Positions 1-10,449 are shown, counted from the first letter of the stretch. The stretch: 64,000 bases of DNA from Pikeienuella piscinae (GCF_011044155.1 NZ_CP049056.1:1612001-1676000); one strand, 5' to 3'. Notes: generated by a model from the letters alone, not told the origin. Numbers and translations: made by a program.

Positions 1-1562
1 AGACCGCCGCCTTCACCGCGACCGCGGACGAGGAGACGCGCGCCGAGATCGCAGCGAAACTCTTCGCCGCGCCGCCGCGGGTGTTCCTGCGCGGCTTCGA
101 TCGGCCGAACATCCACCTCGCCTTCGCGGCAAAGGACGGGCCGCGTCGGCAGCTTCTCGATTTCGTCACCGCGCGAAAGGGCCGATCCGGCATCGTCTAC
201 GCGTCCTCGCGAAACAAGACCGAAGTGCTGGCCGGGGCGCTGCGCCACGCCGGCCTCCCGGCCCTCCCCTATCACGCGGGGCTGGACCCGGAAACGCGGC
301 GCGACCATCAGGAACGCTTCCAGCTTGAAGACGGCGTGGTGATGTGCGCGACGATCGCCTTCGGCATGGGTGTCGACAAGCCGGATATTCGCTATGTCGT
401 CCACGCCGATCTGCCGAAATCCATGGAGAGCTATTATCAGGAGATCGGCCGCGCCGGGCGCGACGGCGCGCCCGCCGAAACGCTGACGCTCTACGGGCTC
501 GACGACATCCGTCTGCAACGGATGCGGATCGACGAAAGCCCGGCGCCGAATGACAGGAAGCGCGCCGATCACGCGCGGCTGAACGCGCTGCTGGCGCTGG
601 CCGAAGCGCCGCGCTGCCGCCGCCAGATCCTGCTTGGCTATTTCGGCGAACAGTCCGAACCATGCGGCAATTGCGACCTCTGCGACCGGCCGCCGGCGCT
701 CTTCGACGGCACCGAGGCGGCGCAGATGGCGCTCTCCGCGATCTACCGCACCGAAGAGCGCTACGGCCAGGATCACATCATCGCCGTCCTGAGGGGCGAG
801 GCGACGGAGAAGGCGACGCGCGCCGGCCACGACCAGTTGGCGGTATTCGGCAAGGGCGCAGACAAGGCGAAAGGCTGGTGGCGGGGCGTGATGCGGCAGA
901 TCTACGCGCTCGGCCTCGTCCGGATCGACGCCGAACGCCACGGCGCCTGGCGGTTGACCGACGCGGCGCGCCCGGTTCTGCGCGGCGAGGAGCGGATCGA
1001 GATACGCGAGGACACGCTGCGCGCGAAGGCGAAGCGCGCCGACCGCGCCGTCCCCGCCGCACTGGTCGCCGAAGAGGATGAAGCGCTGTTCAGCCGTCTC
1101 CGCGCGCTTCGCGCCCGCTTGGCGCAGGAGCAGGGCGGGCCGGCCTATATCGTCTTTTCCGACCGTTCGCTGATCGATATGACGGCGCGAAAACCACACG
1201 ATCTCGACCAGTTCGCCGCCTGTCACGGCGTCGGCGCGCAAAAGCTGGCGCGCTACGGCGCGGCGTTTCTCGCCGCGATCAACGAAACTGCGGAGGAACC
1301 CGCGCATCCCGCCCGCCGCCGGGCGGCGACAAACGGCGACGGCGCGCTTTTCGCGGCGCTGGAGGAAGCGCAGATCGCGCTCTCGCGGGGCGTCGAGGGC
1401 CGGGACAAATTCCTCGCCTGCACAAGGCCGACCCTCGCGAAAATCGCCGAGGCGCGGCCACGCAGCCTTGAGGCGCTGGCGCAAATTTCGGGCGTAGGGC
1501 CACAAAAATCCGACCGGTTCGGCGCGGTTTTTCTTTCGATCATCTCAAGCGCGGACGCCTGA
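1..1562 (+). CDS. recQ: ATP-dependent DNA helicase RecQ (5' truncated by window edge)
   Basis: This is the C-terminal part of a RecQ 3'-5' DNA helicase acting in recombination and fork repair. The reading frame is open from base 3 and begins inside the helicase core (TATADEETR), so the true start lies upstream of the window. Visible are the second helicase lobe (GIVYASSRNKTE, FGMGVDKPDIRYVVHADLPKS, YYQEIGRAGRDG), the four-Cys zinc cluster (CRRQ...CGNCDLC), the winged-helix domain, and an HRDC domain (FSDRSLIDMTARKP...GVGAQKLARYG). A second HRDC-like block follows at the C-terminus (TLAKIAEARPRSLEALAQISGVGPQK). The family assignment is certain. The number of HRDC units is read from motif similarity. 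Confidence 0.96.
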   Translation, partial: TAAFTATADEETRAEIAAKLFAAPPRVFLRGFDRPNIHLAFAAKDGPRRQLLDFVTARKGRSGIVYASSRNKTEVLAGALRHAGLPALPYHAGLDPETRRDHQERFQLEDGVVMCATIAFGMGVDKPDIRYVVHADLPKSMESYYQEIGRAGRDGAPAETLTLYGLDDIRLQRMRIDESPAPNDRKRADHARLNALLALAEAPRCRRQILLGYFGEQSEPCGNCDLCDRPPALFDGTEAAQMALSAIYRTEERYGQDHIIAVLRGEATEKATRAGHDQLAVFGKGADKAKGWWRGVMRQIYALGLVRIDAERHGAWRLTDAARPVLRGEERIEIREDTLRAKAKRADRAVPAALVAEEDEALFSRLRALRARLAQEQGGPAYIVFSDRSLIDMTARKPHDLDQFAACHGVGAQKLARYGAAFLAAINETAEEPAHPARRRAATNGDGALFAALEEAQIALSRGVEGRDKFLACTRPTLAKIAEARPRSLEALAQISGVGPQKSDRFGAVFLSIISSADA

Positions 1563-1692
1563 ATCCCGGCGCGCCTCATCCCGGTTCCAAAACGAGAAAC
1601 CGTCAGCAAGCCGTCACATCTTCCTGTTACGCACACACCCCGAGGACAACAGCCCTGCGCGGAACGCGGGGCGGTGAGCGGGCGGTCTCGAC

Positions 1693-2631
1693 ATGGCGAC
1701 ATATGGCGCCTTCGCGGGTGTGGCGGCGACCTTGCGGACCGCATCGAGCGGCTATTTCTGGGCTCGGCTCTGCTTCGGCGCGTTCAGCCGGATCGCGCCC
1801 GGCGCTGCGGCCTGGGCGCTTCATGCGCTCTATCGCCGCCCGGCGCTCACCCGTCGCTACAGTCGGCGTGAGCGCGCGCTTCTGCGTGATGCGGCCACGC
1901 TATTGAAGGGCGCGGAGCGGCTCGACACGCCGGTCGTCACCCGAACCGGACGCGGCGTTCTTCGCGCCTATCATTTCCGCTCCGACGGCCAGACGCGCGG
2001 CCTCGCGCTGCTCCTTCATGGCTGGACCGCAGACGCCCGCGCCATGGCCGCGTTCATCGGCCCGCTGGTCGCGGCGGGTTATGACGCGCTTGTGGTCGAT
2101 CTTCCTGCGCATGGCGGATCGTCCGGCGTCGTCACCGACGCAGAGAGCGGGGCCGATGCGGTCGCCTCCATGCTGGCGGCGCGCGGGCTCACGCCGGATC
2201 ATGTGATCGGCCACAGTTTCGGCGGCGCCGTGTCAAGCGTGCTCGCCGCCGCCGGGGCGACGCCGCGCTCGGTCGTTTCGATCGCCGCGCCATCGGCGAT
2301 GGCCGCCGCGCTCGACGAACTCGCCCTCGCCTACGCCCTCAGCGACGCCGCGCGCGCCAGGCTCCTGGCGCGGGCCGGGCGGCTCTCCGGGCGGCCGCTC
2401 GACGAATATGACGTGCGGCGAATCTGGCGGGCGAGAGATTCCGCAATCCTGGTCATTCATGCCCCGGAGGACGATTCGGTCTCCTACACACATGCGGAGC
2501 GGTTTCGCGCATTGCCGAACGCCCGGCTGGCGCCGACGCATGGCGTCGGCCATCGCGAGATCGTGCGTCATCAGGCCTGCATCGAAGCGACGATGGCGCA
2601 TATCACGTCGGTTGACCGCGTAGCGATCTGA
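1693..2631 (+). CDS. alpha/beta hydrolase
   Basis: A 312-residue alpha/beta-hydrolase-fold protein of unknown substrate. The oxyanion-hole region LLLHGWTADA, the nucleophile elbow GHSFGG (Ser), the acid loop VIHAPEDD and the terminal His in GVGHREIV give a complete Ser-Asp-His triad. The N-terminal ~90 residues carry a hydrophobic, Arg-rich stretch that may associate with the membrane. The gene lies 130 bases after recQ and 86 bases before xth on the same strand. Related proteins are often annotated as lysophospholipase-like or esterase, but the sequence does not decide the substrate. Confidence 0.88.
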   Translation: MATYGAFAGVAATLRTASSGYFWARLCFGAFSRIAPGAAAWALHALYRRPALTRRYSRRERALLRDAATLLKGAERLDTPVVTRTGRGVLRAYHFRSDGQTRGLALLLHGWTADARAMAAFIGPLVAAGYDALVVDLPAHGGSSGVVTDAESGADAVASMLAARGLTPDHVIGHSFGGAVSSVLAAAGATPRSVVSIAAPSAMAAALDELALAYALSDAARARLLARAGRLSGRPLDEYDVRRIWRARDSAILVIHAPEDDSVSYTHAERFRALPNARLAPTHGVGHREIVRHQACIEATMAHITSVDRVAI

Positions 2632-2717
2632 GCGCGCCGAGGCCCGCCCTCTCGCGACAGGACGGCCCCGTCCGCGCCCGCTTGCCGCGCCTTGAGCGCG
2701 CCCCTAATGTCGCACGC

Positions 2718-3500
2718 ATGCGGATCGCAAGTTTCAACATCAACGGGGTGAGGGCGCGGCTGCCGGCGCTTCTCGACTGGCTTGGAACCGCGGCGCCCGA
2801 CGTCGCGCTGCTGCAAGAGATCAAGTGCGTCGATGAGACCTTCCCGCGCGAACCGATCGAGGACCTCGGCTACAATATCGAGACCCACGGGCAGAAAGGG
2901 TTCAACGGCGTCGCGATCCTCTCCAAACGCCCTATCGAGGATGTCTCGCGCGGCCTGCCCGGCGACGAAGCGGATGAACAGGCCCGCTGGATCGAGGCGA
3001 CGATCCCCGGCGATTCAGGCGCGGCGCGGGTCTGCTGCCTCTATCTTCCGAACGGCAACCCGGCGCCGGGGCCAAAGTACGACTACAAGCTCGGCTGGAT
3101 GCGCCGCCTCGAAACCCGCGCCGCCAAACTGGTCGCAGCGGAGGAGACCGCGATTCTCGCCGGCGACTACAACGTCATCCCGCAGGAGGAGGACGCTCAC
3201 AATCCCGAGGCCTGGCTCGACGACGCGCTCTATTTGCCGCAGACCCGCGCTGCGTGGCGGCGCCTCCTCGCGCTCGGCATCACCGATGCGTTCCGAGCGC
3301 TGAACGCCGCGCCGATGAATTATACGTTTTGGGATTATCAGGCCGGCGCCTGGGCGAAGAACAACGGCATCCGGATCGATCACCTGCTGTTGACGCCGGA
3401 GGCCGCGGACCGACTGACGGCCTGCGAAATCGACCGCCGACCACGCGGCGGCGAGAAACCGTCCGATCACACACCGATCTGGGCGGATATCGACATATGA
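2718..3500 (+). CDS. xth: exodeoxyribonuclease III (AP endonuclease)
   Basis: A 260-residue EEP-family nuclease that cleaves DNA at abasic sites and removes 3' blocking groups in base-excision repair. The ATG at 2718 gives the standard start MRIASFNINGVRARL. An in-frame start 36 bases upstream would add residues not seen in the family. Motifs are the catalytic Glu in LLQEIKC, the Asp/Asn pair in ILAGDYNVIP, the WDYQAGAWAKNNGIRIDHLL block and the C-terminal SDHTPIWADI. All catalytic residues are present. The stop overlaps the start of the next small open frame as ATGA. Confidence 0.96.
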   Translation: MRIASFNINGVRARLPALLDWLGTAAPDVALLQEIKCVDETFPREPIEDLGYNIETHGQKGFNGVAILSKRPIEDVSRGLPGDEADEQARWIEATIPGDSGAARVCCLYLPNGNPAPGPKYDYKLGWMRRLETRAAKLVAAEETAILAGDYNVIPQEEDAHNPEAWLDDALYLPQTRAAWRRLLALGITDAFRALNAAPMNYTFWDYQAGAWAKNNGIRIDHLLLTPEAADRLTACEIDRRPRGGEKPSDHTPIWADIDI

Positions 3501-3832
3501 CAGCGCCCACCCGGCGCGTCCCGGCCGCAATCGCCTACCTGCTCCCGGTCTCCAACACCGCCGCCGGCGTCTATGACGCGCGCGCAGTCGCCGCCTCGTC
3601 GTGGAGTTGGCGGCGTGGCTACGAAAGCTATATGCGGGCTGGAAACGCCACTGCGTCCGCACGGCCGGACACGCCCGCGCGCCGGCGCGCCTCCCACCCC
3701 CACGCCTATCTGATCGGCGCGCGCCGCGCCCTCGTCCCGGCGCAGAGGATTCGCGAGGTCTCGCCCATCCTCGCCCCGCTCGGACGACCGGGGGACGACG
3801 CGGCGTTCTGGACTCAGGCGTTGCCAGCGTGA
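3497..3832 (+). CDS. small hypothetical protein
   Basis: A possible 111-residue protein starting MTAPTRRVPAAIAYLLPVSN, with its ATG overlapping the xth stop codon (ATGA). It has a short hydrophobic stretch near the N-terminus and an Arg-rich middle, and I recognise no domain. The coupled start supports a real gene. The frame also runs 19 bases into the 3' end of the convergent lipoprotein gene, and GC-rich DNA generates such frames by chance, so the call is tentative. Confidence 0.4.
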   Translation: MTAPTRRVPAAIAYLLPVSNTAAGVYDARAVAASSWSWRRGYESYMRAGNATASARPDTPARRRASHPHAYLIGARRALVPAQRIREVSPILAPLGRPGDDAAFWTQALPA

Positions 3833-4479
3833 AGCGCGGCGACGATCTCGGCAAGCTTCGCGCGCATTCCCGCGGCCTCCTGCCGCTCGCCGCGCCGGCT
3901 GATCAACGTCACGACGGTCATCCGGTCGTCGATTTCTGTGAAGGCGCGGCAAATCAGATCGCCCGCGAACGCCGGGCCGAACTCGCTCCGGTCCTCGACA
4001 ACGGCGTAGAGCGCGCGCGGCCCTGTCATCGTCTCCACCATAGAGACGTCGGCCCTATCGCCGCCGTAGCCGAGCCCGATCACCCCTTTCGGGGAGTCGA
4101 AGAACCTCTCGAGGGCGGGCAATCCACCGGCGAGCGGCATCCTGGAGACCGAGATGCTCAGAACGCCGCCCAGCCCGGCCCGGGGCGCGCCGGGGCATTC
4201 GGCGAAGATCATGAAGACCGACTCCGGCCCGGTCTGAATCGAATCGAGCGGAATGCAGAGCCCGTCCGGCGGCGTCACGCGCACGACGTTTCCGGCGGCG
4301 TCGACCTCCACCAGATCCGGCGCGACCGAGACGATCTGAAGATAGTCCGGCGAGAGCGGCTGCTGGAGGCGCGAGATATCAGGCGCCCCCGGCGCCGGCT
4401 CGGGCGCGCAGGCGGCGAGCGCCGCGAGAAGGGCCCCGGCGAAGGCCGCCCGCCTCGCCCGCTTCCATATTGTGTTCAT
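3814..4479 (-). CDS. putative lipoprotein of unknown function
   Basis: A 221-residue protein with a lipoprotein signal: a basic N-terminus (MNTIWKRARR), a hydrophobic core and the lipobox LAAC, so Cys at about position 23 would be lipidated and the protein anchored in an envelope membrane. The mature part is globular, with no recognised domain. It is divergent from the CPBP protease gene, with a 71-base gap that must hold both promoters. Length and signal make it a convincing gene, but its function is not deducible. Confidence 0.8.
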   Translation of the reverse strand: MNTIWKRARRAAFAGALLAALAACAPEPAPGAPDISRLQQPLSPDYLQIVSVAPDLVEVDAAGNVVRVTPPDGLCIPLDSIQTGPESVFMIFAECPGAPRAGLGGVLSISVSRMPLAGGLPALERFFDSPKGVIGLGYGGDRADVSMVETMTGPRALYAVVEDRSEFGPAFAGDLICRAFTEIDDRMTVVTLISRRGERQEAAGMRAKLAEIVAALHAGNA

Positions 4480-4550
4480 GCGCCCTGCGTTTCGCTGCCC
4501 CGCCGAAGATCGCAGGCAAGAGGGCGCGGCGCAAGCGCCCTGGACGCGCG

Positions 4551-5426
4551 ATGAAGGCCGCGCTCGACGCGTTCATCGCGCCCGCCAAGCCCCGCGCGGC
4601 GCTCTGGCGGCTGGCTGCGGGGCTTTGTCTCATCGCCGCGCTCCTGATCGGCGGGGCGCTGGCGTTCGGCTTGGCGCTGAGCCGGCTCGACTATCCGCCC
4701 CCGGCGAACCCGGTCGCCGCGCTGAACACGCAGGCTGGCGCGCTTTTCGCGCTCTCGACCTTCGTGCTCTGGTGGCTGGCGCTTGTCATTGCGCTGCGGC
4801 TTTTCCACCGGCGCGGGCTCGGCACGCTCCTTGGCCCGGCTCGAAGCGGTCGGGGCCGGCGGTTCGCTTACGGGCTGCTCGCGGCGGGTCTGTTCTCCGG
4901 CCTCGGGCTACTGGCGGGCGCGTTTCTCGTCGGCGCGCCAATGGCGGGTGCAGCGGATCCCGGCGTCTGGGCGCTCGGCGCCGCAGCGGGTATTCCGCTC
5001 ATTCTGATCCAGACCGGGGCGGAAGAAGCGCTGTTTCGCGGCTACGTCCTGCAGCAACTGGCGGCGCGGTATCGGTCTCCGCTGATCTGGGCGGGCGCAC
5101 CCTCACTCCTCTTCGGGCTCCTGCATTGGAATCCGGCCGCGCCGGGCGGCGCAGTTCTGACGGTTCTGGCGACCGGGATCTCGGGCGTAATCCTCGCTCT
5201 TGTCACCGCGCGCACGGGCGATCTCTTCGCCGCCTGGGGGCTGCATTTCGGCGTCAACCTTGCCGCGATCCTGCTGGTATCGCCGCCGGATTATTTCGCC
5301 GGCCTCGCGCTTTTTCGCTGGCCGGAGGGCGGAAGCGCCGGCGACCTCGCCTGGCTCGACATCGCGCTGATGGCGGCGCTCGCGCTACTCGCGCTCAGGC
5401 TCAGCCGATCTCGGCGAGACGGCTGA
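4551..5426 (+). CDS. CPBP family intramembrane glutamic endopeptidase
   Basis: A 291-residue polytopic membrane protein with the ABI/CPBP domain (Rce1-related). Several hydrophobic helices precede the diagnostic EEALFRGY motif (the EExxxR active-site glutamates) at about residues 155-162. A second His-containing helix (SLLFGLLHW) and a third (GLHFGVNLAA) follow. Such proteins cleave within membranes or process prenylated and bacteriocin-like peptides. The ATG at 4551 is chosen because upstream in-frame codons would add an Arg-rich, non-family leader. The last 26 bases overlap the 3' end of the convergent valS gene. Confidence 0.9.
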   Translation: MKAALDAFIAPAKPRAALWRLAAGLCLIAALLIGGALAFGLALSRLDYPPPANPVAALNTQAGALFALSTFVLWWLALVIALRLFHRRGLGTLLGPARSGRGRRFAYGLLAAGLFSGLGLLAGAFLVGAPMAGAADPGVWALGAAAGIPLILIQTGAEEALFRGYVLQQLAARYRSPLIWAGAPSLLFGLLHWNPAAPGGAVLTVLATGISGVILALVTARTGDLFAAWGLHFGVNLAAILLVSPPDYFAGLALFRWPEGGSAGDLAWLDIALMAALALLALRLSRSRRDG

Positions 5427-8361
5427 GCGCCGCTTCGAGCTTCGCCGCGGCGCCCTCCGCCGCCTCGAGGCGCTCGCGCTGCTCCTCGATCACCTCTTCC
5501 GGCGCGTTGGCGAGGAATTTCTGGTTGCCGAGCTTGCCCTTCAGCCCACCGATCTCCTTGGCGGCCTTCGCGGAAGCCTTCTCAAGCCGCGCGCGCTCCG
5601 TGGCGATGTCGATCACCCCCGCGAGCGGCAGCGCCAGGACCGCGCCCGCCAGCGTCAGCGTGACCGCTCCCTTGGGCGCCGGGCCCGCGTCCATGCGCTC
5701 AATCCGCGCGAGCCGCCGGATCAGCGCCGCGTTGCGGGCGAGGCGCTCCTCGGCCGCCGCGTCAGCCTCGACGATCACGAGCGGCAGCTTGGCTCCGGGG
5801 CTGACATTCATCTCCGCGCGCACGGAGCGCACCTGCTCGATCAGCCCGATCACCCAGTCGATCTCCGCCGAAGCCGCGGCGTCCATCAGCTCCGTGCCGT
5901 AAACCGGCCAGTCGCCATGCACGAGCGGCTTCTCACGCGGCGCGATGGCGGACCAGAGCGCCTCGGTCACGAAAGGCGCGATCGGATGCAGCATCAGCAG
6001 GATCTGGTCGAGCGCCCAGGCCATCACCGCGCGGGTCTCGCCCTGTGCCGCCTCGTCCTCGCCCTGCAGAAGCGGCTTCGAAAACTCGACATACCAGTCG
6101 CAGAACACCCGCCAGGTGTGCGCGTAGAGCCCGTTGGCGGCGTCGTTGAAGCGATATTCCTCCAGCGCCCTGTCGACCACCAGCCGGGTCTTCGCCGTCT
6201 CGCCGACAATCCATCGGTTGAGCGCCTGCGTCGCGCCGGCAGGGTCGAAATCCGGATCGGGGACGCATTGGTTCATTTCGGCGAAGCGGGCGGCGTTCCA
6301 GAGCTTGGTGACGAAGTTCCGCCCGCCCTCGACGGTGGATTCCGCCAGCCGGATTTGCCGGCGCCCCTGCGCCTCCTGGCTCGCCAGCGTGAAGCGCACC
6401 GCGTCGGCGCCATAGCGGTCGATCAGGTCGAGCGGGTCGATGACGTTGCCGATCGACTTCGACATCTTCTTGCCCTTGGCGTCGGTGACGATGGAGTTGA
6501 TGTAGACGGTGTGGAACGGCACCTCGTCCAGAAACTCCAGCCCCATCATCATCATCCGGGCGACCCAGAAGAAGATGATGTCATTGCCGGTGATGAGGAC
6601 GTCGGTCTTGTAATAGCGGGCGAGCTCCGGCGTTTCCTCGGGCCAGCCAAGGGTCGAGAAGGGCCAGAGCGCGGAGGAGAACCAGGTGTCGAGCACGTCG
6701 GGGTCGCGACCGACAAATACGTTGATCGTTTCACCACCTTCGACCTGCCCCGTCGCCGCCAGATTCTGTCCGCCGGGCGCTGCATGGGCGATCCCAAGCG
6801 GTGTGCTTTGAACGATGATCTTTTTTCCGGGATGCGTTTCTTCCCAGCGAGATTGCACTTTTTTGAACGCTTCGTCTTCCGACATCGCGCAGTACATCTC
6901 GCCGCTATCGTCATACCAGACCGGGATCTGATGCCCCCACCAGAGCTGGCGGGAGATGCACCACGGCTCGATATTCTCCATCCAGTGGAAATAGGTCTTT
7001 TCCCAGTTCTCCGGCGCAAACCGCGTCCGCCCGTCCTTCACCGCCTCCAGCGCCGGACCGGCCAGTTTTTCGGCGTCCACGAACCATTGATCGGTCAGCA
7101 TCGGCTCGATCACGACCTTGGAGCGATCGCCGAACGGTTGCATGATCTTCTTCGCCTCGACGAGGGGGATCGCGTTTCCATCCCCATCCTCGACCGTGAC
7201 CGCCAGTCCTTCGGCGGTGATGTCGGCGATGACGCGCCTGCGCGCCTCGAACCTATCGAGCCCGCGATACTCGTCGGGAACGAGATTGATCGCGTCGATC
7301 TCCGCCTCGGAAAGCTGGGCGCCGGCGACGATCCCCTGCGCCTTCGCCGTCTCCTCGACGTAAGGCGCGCCATCGGCGCGAAGCGCGCCCTTCGTGTCCA
7401 TCAGCCGATAACAGGGAATGCCGTTCCGTTTGGCGACGCCGTAATCGTTGAAATCATGCGCGCCGGTGATCTTCACCGCGCCGGAGCCGAATTCCGGATC
7501 GGGATATTCGTCGGTGATGATCGGAATCAGGCGTCGATGCGCCTTCGGCCCGACCGGGATCTCGCAGAGCTTGCCGACGATGGGCGCGTACCGCTCATCC
7601 GACGGGTGGACCGCGACGGCGCCGTCGCCGAGCATCGTCTCCGGGCGCGTGGTGGCGATGGAGATATAATCGCGCGTCTCACGCAGGGTGACGTTTCCCT
7701 CCTCGTCCTTCTCGACATATTCATAGGTCTCGCCACCGGCGAGCGGGTATTTGAAATGCCACATGTGGCCGTCAACTTCGACATTCTCGACCTCGAGATC
7801 GGAGATCGCGGTCTCGAAATGCGGATCCCAGTTCACCAGCCGCTTGCCGCGATAGATCAGGCCCTTGTCGTAGAGCGTGACGAAGACCTTGAGCACCGCG
7901 TCAGACAGCCCCTCGTCCATCGTGAAACGATTGCGCGACCAGTCGCAGGAGGCGCCGAGGCGTTTCAACTGGCCGATGATCGTGTCGCCGGATTCGGCCT
8001 TCCACTCCCAGACCTTCCCGACGAACTCCTCCCGAGAGAAATCGGTGCGTCGCTGGCCGGCCTCGCCCAGCTTGCGCTCCACCACCATCTGTGTCGCGAT
8101 GCCGGCATGGTCCTGCCCCGGCTGCCAGAGCACGTCGAACCCCTGCATCCGCTTCCAGCGAACGAGTATGTCTTGCAGAGTGTTGTTCAGCGCATGCCCG
8201 ATATGGAGCGAACCAGTGACATTCGGCGGCGGGATGACGATGCAGAAGCTCTCCGCTCCCGCGCGGGCGTTGGCGCCGGCGGCGAAGGCGCCGGTGGCGT
8301 CCCAGGCCGCGTTGATACGGGGCTCGGCCGTGGCCGGGTCGAAGGATTTCTCAAGTGTCAT
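5401..8361 (-). CDS. valS: valyl-tRNA synthetase
   Basis: A 986-residue class I aminoacyl-tRNA synthetase charging tRNA-Val in the cytoplasm. The HIGH signature appears as NVTGSLHIGHALN near residue 55 and the KMSKS loop as KGKKMSKSIGN near residue 630. Between them lie the long CP1 editing insertion (SIATTRPETMLGD, the threonine-rich editing site) and the WCISRQLWWGHQIPVW block. A C-terminal coiled-coil arm (ARLEKASAKAAKEIGGL) is typical of ValRS. The protein is full length with no lesions. It lies downstream of the popZ-like gene on the same strand, separated by 94 bases. Confidence 0.99.
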   Translation of the reverse strand: MTLEKSFDPATAEPRINAAWDATGAFAAGANARAGAESFCIVIPPPNVTGSLHIGHALNNTLQDILVRWKRMQGFDVLWQPGQDHAGIATQMVVERKLGEAGQRRTDFSREEFVGKVWEWKAESGDTIIGQLKRLGASCDWSRNRFTMDEGLSDAVLKVFVTLYDKGLIYRGKRLVNWDPHFETAISDLEVENVEVDGHMWHFKYPLAGGETYEYVEKDEEGNVTLRETRDYISIATTRPETMLGDGAVAVHPSDERYAPIVGKLCEIPVGPKAHRRLIPIITDEYPDPEFGSGAVKITGAHDFNDYGVAKRNGIPCYRLMDTKGALRADGAPYVEETAKAQGIVAGAQLSEAEIDAINLVPDEYRGLDRFEARRRVIADITAEGLAVTVEDGDGNAIPLVEAKKIMQPFGDRSKVVIEPMLTDQWFVDAEKLAGPALEAVKDGRTRFAPENWEKTYFHWMENIEPWCISRQLWWGHQIPVWYDDSGEMYCAMSEDEAFKKVQSRWEETHPGKKIIVQSTPLGIAHAAPGGQNLAATGQVEGGETINVFVGRDPDVLDTWFSSALWPFSTLGWPEETPELARYYKTDVLITGNDIIFFWVARMMMMGLEFLDEVPFHTVYINSIVTDAKGKKMSKSIGNVIDPLDLIDRYGADAVRFTLASQEAQGRRQIRLAESTVEGGRNFVTKLWNAARFAEMNQCVPDPDFDPAGATQALNRWIVGETAKTRLVVDRALEEYRFNDAANGLYAHTWRVFCDWYVEFSKPLLQGEDEAAQGETRAVMAWALDQILLMLHPIAPFVTEALWSAIAPREKPLVHGDWPVYGTELMDAAASAEIDWVIGLIEQVRSVRAEMNVSPGAKLPLVIVEADAAAEERLARNAALIRRLARIERMDAGPAPKGAVTLTLAGAVLALPLAGVIDIATERARLEKASAKAAKEIGGLKGKLGNQKFLANAPEEVIEEQRERLEAAEGAAAKLEAALSRLAEIG

Positions 8362-8455
8362 GTCGGTTTCCGCGATCGGATCGTCATTCGGGTCGCGGGG
8401 TGCATAGCGCGACGGCGGGCGCGTGAAAAGCGCCGGACCGCGCGGGAGGTCGGAT

Positions 8456-8962
<507 letters not shown>

Positions 8963-8990
8963 GGCTTCATCTTCCGCCGGCAAGCGCCCT

Positions 8991-10376
8991 TCAGGGGGCG
9001 ATCGGAGATCTCCACTCCGTCAATTCGTCCGCGTCGAATCCGAAACGCCTGTCATTCACATCGGCGTAATTCACGTTCGGATCGTAGATCGCGACATCGA
9101 CACCAAGGCCGCTCACCGTAAGCCGGCCCATCGCCGCAAGGACAGAATAAGCCGCGACATATTCGTCTCGCTCGGAAGCGACGAGGTTGGTCCGCGCGTT
9201 CAGCAATTCCTGCTCCGCGTCGAGCACGTCGAGAGTGGTGCGCGCGCCGAGCTTCGCCTCCTCGGTGACGCCCTCATAGGCGAGTTGGGAGGCCTCGACC
9301 TGTTCGCGCCCGGCCTGAATGGTGATCCGCGCGGTCATCAGACTGGTCCAGGCGTTCTCCACGTTTTCCTGAACGGCGCGCGTGATCTCATGAATCTGCG
9401 AAACGCGCTGGCTCTGCACCGCCTGCGCGCGGCGAATGTCGGAATAGGCCGCGCCGCTCTGATAAAGCGGGATCGAAGCCCGAAGCTGCACGGTCGCCGT
9501 GCTCTGACCATTGGAGAAACTGGCGCTCAAATTCTCGCCATAACTGACGGACCCGGTAAGCGCGACCGTCGGCAGAAGCGCGCCCTGGGCGGTCGCGATG
9601 TCGCTGCGGGACTGTTCCTCGTCATAGCGTGCGGCGCGCACGGCGGGATGGCGATCCAGCGCTTCCGCGACGGCCTCCGCCAGCGTCGCTGGCAGGGGCG
9701 GATACGGCGGCGGCGCCGACAGATCGCCCGGGGGCGCGCCGACAACGCGCGCATAGGACTGAAAGGACTGCGCGAGATTTCCTTCACGCGCTGCGAGCGA
9801 GGCGCGCGACTGGGCGAGGCGCGCGCTCGCCTGGCTCACGTCGGTCCGCGTGACCTCACCGACAGCGAAACGGTCGTTGGCGGCGCGGAGTTGCTCGCTG
9901 ATGACGCGAACATTATTCCGCCCCAGCGCGACGAATTGCTGGTCACGGCGCACATTCATGTAGCTGGTGACGACCTGCAAAAGCACGTTCTGTTCCGTAT
10001 CGATCAACCGCGAGCGGGCGGCGTCTACTCCGGAAACCGCCGCGTCCACGGAATTCCAGGTTCGCCCGCCATCGTAAAGAACCTGCGCCGCGTTCAACGA
10101 GACAGAGCGCGGCTGATTGCTGTCGGCGGGAGTCGATCCGTTGATCTCGGTATAGCTGGCCCCGACCGTCGCCGTCGCGTTGACATTCGGCAGCATGCCG
10201 GCGCGGGCGCTCGGCACGCCTTCGTCCACCGCCTTCACGCCGGCGCGCGCCGCAATCAGCGTCGGATTGGTTGCGTAAGCCGTCGCGAACGCCTGCTCCA
10301 ACGTCTCCGCTCCGGCGCCCGTGGCTGCGAACGCTATCGCCGCCGCAGTCACTATTTTAGTTGAATGTCGGCCCAT
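8991..10376 (-). CDS. tolC: TolC family outer-membrane efflux protein
   Basis: A 461-residue outer-membrane channel that forms a trimeric duct for type I secretion and RND or ABC efflux. A Sec signal peptide (TKIVTAAAIAFAATGAGA) is followed by the two OEP repeats. The first includes ATNPTLIAARAGVKAVDEGVPSARAGMLP cut at its conserved positions, and the second includes LDRHPAVRAARYDEEQSRSD. Extended alpha-helical coiled coil is evident. The ATG at 10376 is preferred over a GTG six codons upstream because it places the signal peptide normally and follows a purine-rich GAGGCGATAG. It lies 73 bases after pcm and may be co-transcribed with it. No inner-membrane partner is adjacent. Confidence 0.94.
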   Translation of the reverse strand: MGRHSTKIVTAAAIAFAATGAGAETLEQAFATAYATNPTLIAARAGVKAVDEGVPSARAGMLPNVNATATVGASYTEINGSTPADSNQPRSVSLNAAQVLYDGGRTWNSVDAAVSGVDAARSRLIDTEQNVLLQVVTSYMNVRRDQQFVALGRNNVRVISEQLRAANDRFAVGEVTRTDVSQASARLAQSRASLAAREGNLAQSFQSYARVVGAPPGDLSAPPPYPPLPATLAEAVAEALDRHPAVRAARYDEEQSRSDIATAQGALLPTVALTGSVSYGENLSASFSNGQSTATVQLRASIPLYQSGAAYSDIRRAQAVQSQRVSQIHEITRAVQENVENAWTSLMTARITIQAGREQVEASQLAYEGVTEEAKLGARTTLDVLDAEQELLNARTNLVASERDEYVAAYSVLAAMGRLTVSGLGVDVAIYDPNVNYADVNDRRFGFDADELTEWRSPIAP

Positions 10377-10449
10377 AAACCTATCGCCTCTCACGATTTC
10401 TCGCAGTCACAAATTACCTGAAATCGGCGCAAAGGCAATCTTTTTCGTG

